This document shows, in pieces, positions 56,863 to 59,064 of a stretch of 59,064 nt of DNA. The notes under the pieces are model-generated. The model saw only the letters and a program-made list of their open reading frames with translations, had not been told where the DNA came from and did no database searches. The stretch is from assembly GCA_945861585.1 (NCBI GenBank), contig CAMAVC010000009.1:1-59064 (forward strand). Reading direction: 5' to 3'. The DNA comes from Planctomicrobium piriforme. Lineage in GTDB: Bacteria > Planctomycetota > Planctomycetia > Pirellulales > UBA1268. Position numbers and translations under genes: made by a program. Position 1 is the stretch's first letter. Each line of letters starts with the position of its first letter.

Positions 56863-57372
56863 ATGACCACGCCCCACGACGAGCAGTCCGAGCAGCCCGA
56901 AGACACCACGCCGGCGGATACGACGGCCCCGACGCTCGAGCAGCAACTGCACGAGGCCGAGGAGCGGGCGCTCCGCATTCACGCGGAACTCGAAAACTTC
57001 CGCAAGCGGGCCCGACGTGAATACGACGACGCCCAGCGCTATCGAGAGATCGACCTGCTGCGCGATCTGCTGCCGGTGCTCGACACCGTGCTGCGGGCCG
57101 TCGAAGCCGCGGAGAAGACGGGCGACGTCGAGAGCCTGAAGGCCGGCTTCAGAATGACCGCCCAGCAGATCGAGAAGGTGCTCGACGCCCATGGCTGCAA
57201 GACAATCGACACGGTGGGCCACGCCTTCGACCCCGCCGTCCACGACGCAATTCTGCAGCAGACCGTTCCGGATGCGGTGCCGGGCACTGTCGTCGGGACG
57301 GCGAGCCGTGGATATCGGCTTCACGACCGCGTCGTGCGGCCCGCCCAGGTGATCGTCGCCAAACAGGAGTAG
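56863..57372 (+). CDS. grpE: GrpE nucleotide exchange factor
   Basis: 169 residues, the nucleotide exchange factor for DnaK. An acidic disordered N-terminus (DEQSEQPEDTTPADTTAP) leads to the long coiled coil LRIHAELENFRKRARREYDD, then the beta-wing domain with AFDPAVHDAILQ and GYRLHDRVVRPAQVIVAK. Length is normal. It follows dnaJ with a repeat-bearing gap and precedes fmdB-like and yacG genes by only a few bases, so those are likely co-transcribed with it. Confidence 0.95.
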   Translation: MTTPHDEQSEQPEDTTPADTTAPTLEQQLHEAEERALRIHAELENFRKRARREYDDAQRYREIDLLRDLLPVLDTVLRAVEAAEKTGDVESLKAGFRMTAQQIEKVLDAHGCKTIDTVGHAFDPAVHDAILQQTVPDAVPGTVVGTASRGYRLHDRVVRPAQVIVAKQE

Positions 57373-57378
57373 CACGCC

Positions 57379-57666
57379 ATGCCCACATACGACTACGTCT
57401 GCGACGGCTGCGGCCACGCATTCGAACTCTTCCAGTCGATGACCGATCCAGTGAAGAAGACCTGCCCGAAGTGCAGCAAGAAGAAGCTCCGCCGGCTGAT
57501 CGGCGCGGGCGGCGCGATCGTGTTCAAGGGCTCGGGCTTCTACAAGACCGACTACCGGAGCGAGTCGTACAAGAAGGGCGCCGCGGCCGATTCGGGCGGG
57601 AAATCCGAGGGGGCGAAGGGCGGCGGCGAGAAAAAGTCGGAGCCCAAGGGCGGGGGCGAGAGCTGA
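57379..57666 (+). CDS. FmdB family zinc-ribbon protein
   Basis: 95 residues. The putative regulatory FmdB zinc ribbon is YDYVCDGCGHAFELFQSMTD with the second CxxC in KTCPKCSKKKLRR, then the conserved AIVFKGSGFYKTDYRS. A Gly/Lys/Glu-rich low-complexity tail (KSEGAKGGGEKKSEPKGGGE) follows. Its function is unproven; the family is often next to chaperone or translation genes. Starts 6 bases after the grpE stop. Confidence 0.9.
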   Translation: MPTYDYVCDGCGHAFELFQSMTDPVKKTCPKCSKKKLRRLIGAGGAIVFKGSGFYKTDYRSESYKKGAAADSGGKSEGAKGGGEKKSEPKGGGES

Positions 57667-57669
57667 GCG

Positions 57670-57840
57670 ATGCCGAAGTGCCCCGTCTGCGACGCCCACG
57701 TGGATCTCGAGAAGACGCCGACGGTGCCGTTTTGCAGCGACCGCTGCCGGCTCATCGACCTGGGCCGCTGGCTCGACGAAGCGTACGCCGTGCCGGATAC
57801 GAAGCGGCCCGCCGGCGACGAAGACGAGGCCGAAGAGTAG
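57670..57840 (+). CDS. yacG: DNA gyrase inhibitor YacG (small zinc protein)
   Basis: 56 residues, a single zinc-finger protein. KCPVCDAHV and [19 protein letters not shown] give the four Cys and the conserved helix of YacG, which binds GyrB and blocks DNA binding in E. coli. The acidic tail EDEAEE is typical. It begins 3 bases after the fmdB-like stop, so it is in the grpE transcript. Its stop codon TAG is part of the tandem hairpin repeat that follows. Confidence 0.9.
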   Translation: MPKCPVCDAHVDLEKTPTVPFCSDRCRLIDLGRWLDEAYAVPDTKRPAGDEDEAEE

Positions 57841-57902
57841 GTGCAGACGGGCAGTCTGCACACCGCGTTCCCGTAGGTGCAGACGGGCAGTCTGCACACC
57901 GC
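57837..57902. repeat. Tandem pair of hairpins after yacG (36-bp period)
   Basis: Two copies of GTAGGTGCAGACGGGCAGTC followed by TGCACACCGC start at 57837 and 57873. Each has the perfect hairpin GTGCAGAC-GGGCA-GTCTGCAC. They may terminate the chaperone transcript or be a mobile intergenic hairpin like the element after valS. Confidence 0.75.
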
Positions 57903-57991
57903 ATGGTTTCGCAGAGCACCACGCTGCGGCTCCAGCGTCTTTTCCTTATACTCTCGGCCGCAATCGACCTCCCACGCCCAGAGACCTTGTC

Positions 57992-59064
57992 ATGCCCCAG
58001 GACGCCACGCCGACGCACGATCACGGCCGGATCATTCACGAGGTTCTCTGGAGCGAGGCGCTGCCGTGGTGGCTCTTGTTCCGTGCTGCGGGGGCGGCGT
58101 TCGCTCCGACCGTCATTCTGCTCGCGCTCTGCGGCGGCCTGGCCACGTGGGCCGGCTGGTCGATCGCCGACAGCCTGCGGCTGGCCGGCGCGGATCCGGC
58201 AGCCGACGCGATTCTCGATGCCTCATTCGAGCCCGGCCCGGTGATCCCCGGGCCCGACGGCTCTGGTGTGACGCTCGCGCCAAGCCGCCGGGCACTCCCC
58301 GCCCTGCGGACCGCGTGGAACTGGCTCCCCAAGCCAGCCGCCGACGTGCTCGAGCTCGTCGGCATTCCCTTCCGTCCCTCGGCGACTCTCGTGCAGATGG
58401 GCGGAGCCCTCGCGCGGCTCGGCTGGTTCGTGCTCGTGTGGTCGATCTTCGGCACCGCGATCACCCGGCATGTCGCGCTCAAGCTCGTCGGCGAGGAGGC
58501 GCCGGGCCTCATCGGCGCCGTGCTCTACGGCGCCCGCAAGTGGCTCGCTGCGTTCAACTCCGTGGGGTTCGTGCTTCTCGGGATCGTGGCCCTCTCGACC
58601 CCCGGGGCGTTGCTCGGCCTCGCGATGCGCACCGACTGGGGGCTGGCTGCGGCGGGGGTCGTCTGGCCACTCGTGCTCGCGGGCGCCGTCGTGCTCGCGA
58701 TCCTGGCGATCGGCCTCGTGTTTGGCTGGCCGCTGATGGTGGCGGCGGTCGGCGTCGAACGCGGCGACAGTTTTCAGGCGATTTCGACGTCGTTCTCCTA
58801 TCTCTACCAACGTCCGCTCCACTACGCCTTCTACGCGGCCGTGGCCCTCGTCGTGGCGCTGCCCGCCTTCGCCGCCGCTGGCCTGTTCGCCGATGCCACG
58901 ACCACGCTCGCGCTCTGGGCCGCGAGCTTCGGCATGGGGCACGACCGCACGCTCGCCGTGCTCGAAGGGCTCCGCGGCTCAGCCGACGCCTCGTGGGGCA
59001 TGCGGGCGGTCGGCTTCTGGACCCGCGGCCTCGAGTCGCTGCTGGGCTCGTTCGGCTGGGGCTA
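57992..59064 (+). CDS. Multi-pass membrane protein, 3' end cut by the window
   Basis: At least 357 residues, open to the window end. After a His-containing N-terminus (MPQDATPTHDHGRIIHE) there are about five to six hydrophobic helices: AAFAPTVILLALCGGLATWA, LGWFVLVWSIFGTA, FNSVGFVLLGIVALS, AGVVWPLVLAGAVVLAILAI and FYAAVALVVALPAFAAAGL. No family is recognised beyond generic planctomycete integral membrane proteins. The ATG follows the tandem hairpins by 90 bases and may have its own promoter. Confidence 0.75.
   Translation, partial: MPQDATPTHDHGRIIHEVLWSEALPWWLLFRAAGAAFAPTVILLALCGGLATWAGWSIADSLRLAGADPAADAILDASFEPGPVIPGPDGSGVTLAPSRRALPALRTAWNWLPKPAADVLELVGIPFRPSATLVQMGGALARLGWFVLVWSIFGTAITRHVALKLVGEEAPGLIGAVLYGARKWLAAFNSVGFVLLGIVALSTPGALLGLAMRTDWGLAAAGVVWPLVLAGAVVLAILAIGLVFGWPLMVAAVGVERGDSFQAISTSFSYLYQRPLHYAFYAAVALVVALPAFAAAGLFADATTTLALWAASFGMGHDRTLAVLEGLRGSADASWGMRAVGFWTRGLESLLGSFGWG

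Noticed and set aside
57471-58244. Forward frame of 257 codons across fmdB, yacG and the membrane protein start
   Set aside because: It is out of frame with three better-supported genes and passes through the tandem hairpins; no domain is recognisable.

Overview
The window is GC-rich, gene-dense bacterial chromosome and almost certainly comes from a planctomycete, probably of the Pirellulales type. The markers are a DUF1553/DUF1549 cytochrome protein paired with a DUF1501 protein, a very long PVC-type CxxCH heme protein, a DUF6807 protein, Tat-exported Gfo/Idh oxidoreductases, XylR-type AraC regulators and a groEL-groES-groEL chaperone operon. This is inferred from gene content; no rRNA or tRNA gene was found.

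Positions 1-25 kb hold sugar, sugar-acid and polysaccharide-related metabolism. In order these are a D-2-hydroxyacid dehydrogenase, a fumarylacetoacetate-hydrolase-family protein, the DUF1553/DUF1501 pair, xylose isomerase with its XylR-like regulator, a class I aldolase-like protein, homospermidine synthase, D-galactonate dehydratase (dgoD), a REP-associated tyrosine transposase between two REP palindromes, a TIM-barrel isomerase coupled to a DUF6807 protein, a Gfo/Idh/MocA oxidoreductase, a YhcH/YiaL-type protein, a YHYH-PEBP fusion and a 1463-residue SGNH/PVC-heme protein. YjbQ, valyl-tRNA synthetase (valS) and a DUF151 nuclease-like gene follow.

Positions 29.0-37.0 kb are the highlight. 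A tightly packed, mostly overlapping gene string encodes a microbial rhodopsin, Blh beta-carotene dioxygenase, lycopene cyclase (CrtY), a GGPP-type prenyl synthase (CrtE), phytoene desaturase (CrtI), phytoene synthase (CrtB) and a 69-residue membrane protein; a FAD2-like fatty acid desaturase lies just downstream. The first six genes cover the route from prenyl diphosphates to retinal and the opsin that binds it, so the locus looks like a self-contained light-driven proton-pump cassette. The rhodopsin has the D-T-E proton-pump triad, a green-tuning Leu, and a Gly where a xanthorhodopsin-like carotenoid fenestration would be.

Positions 37-44 kb hold a reverse-strand aspartate-pathway operon: homoserine dehydrogenase, a phosphoglycerate-mutase-like proposed homoserine kinase, aspartate kinase with four ACT domains, and a HIT protein. 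An outer-membrane-like protein and an esterase follow. Positions 44.2-46.5 kb are a mobile-element graveyard: an intact-looking hicBA pair, transposase remnants, a decayed IS3-family element inside perfect 89-bp inverted repeats, a hicA-like fragment, and three copies of a short module that includes gene 3' ends.

Positions 46.5-59 kb hold an MFS transporter, an M42 peptidase, a 64-bp-period tandem repeat, a DEAD-box helicase, a hypothetical secreted protein and the chaperone run groEL-groES-groEL-dnaJ-grpE-fmdB-yacG. A sigma-54-like promoter precedes the first groEL. The window ends inside a multi-pass membrane protein gene. Several families of dispersed repeats (a 26-bp element, a roughly 85-bp element, hairpins) recur between genes throughout.
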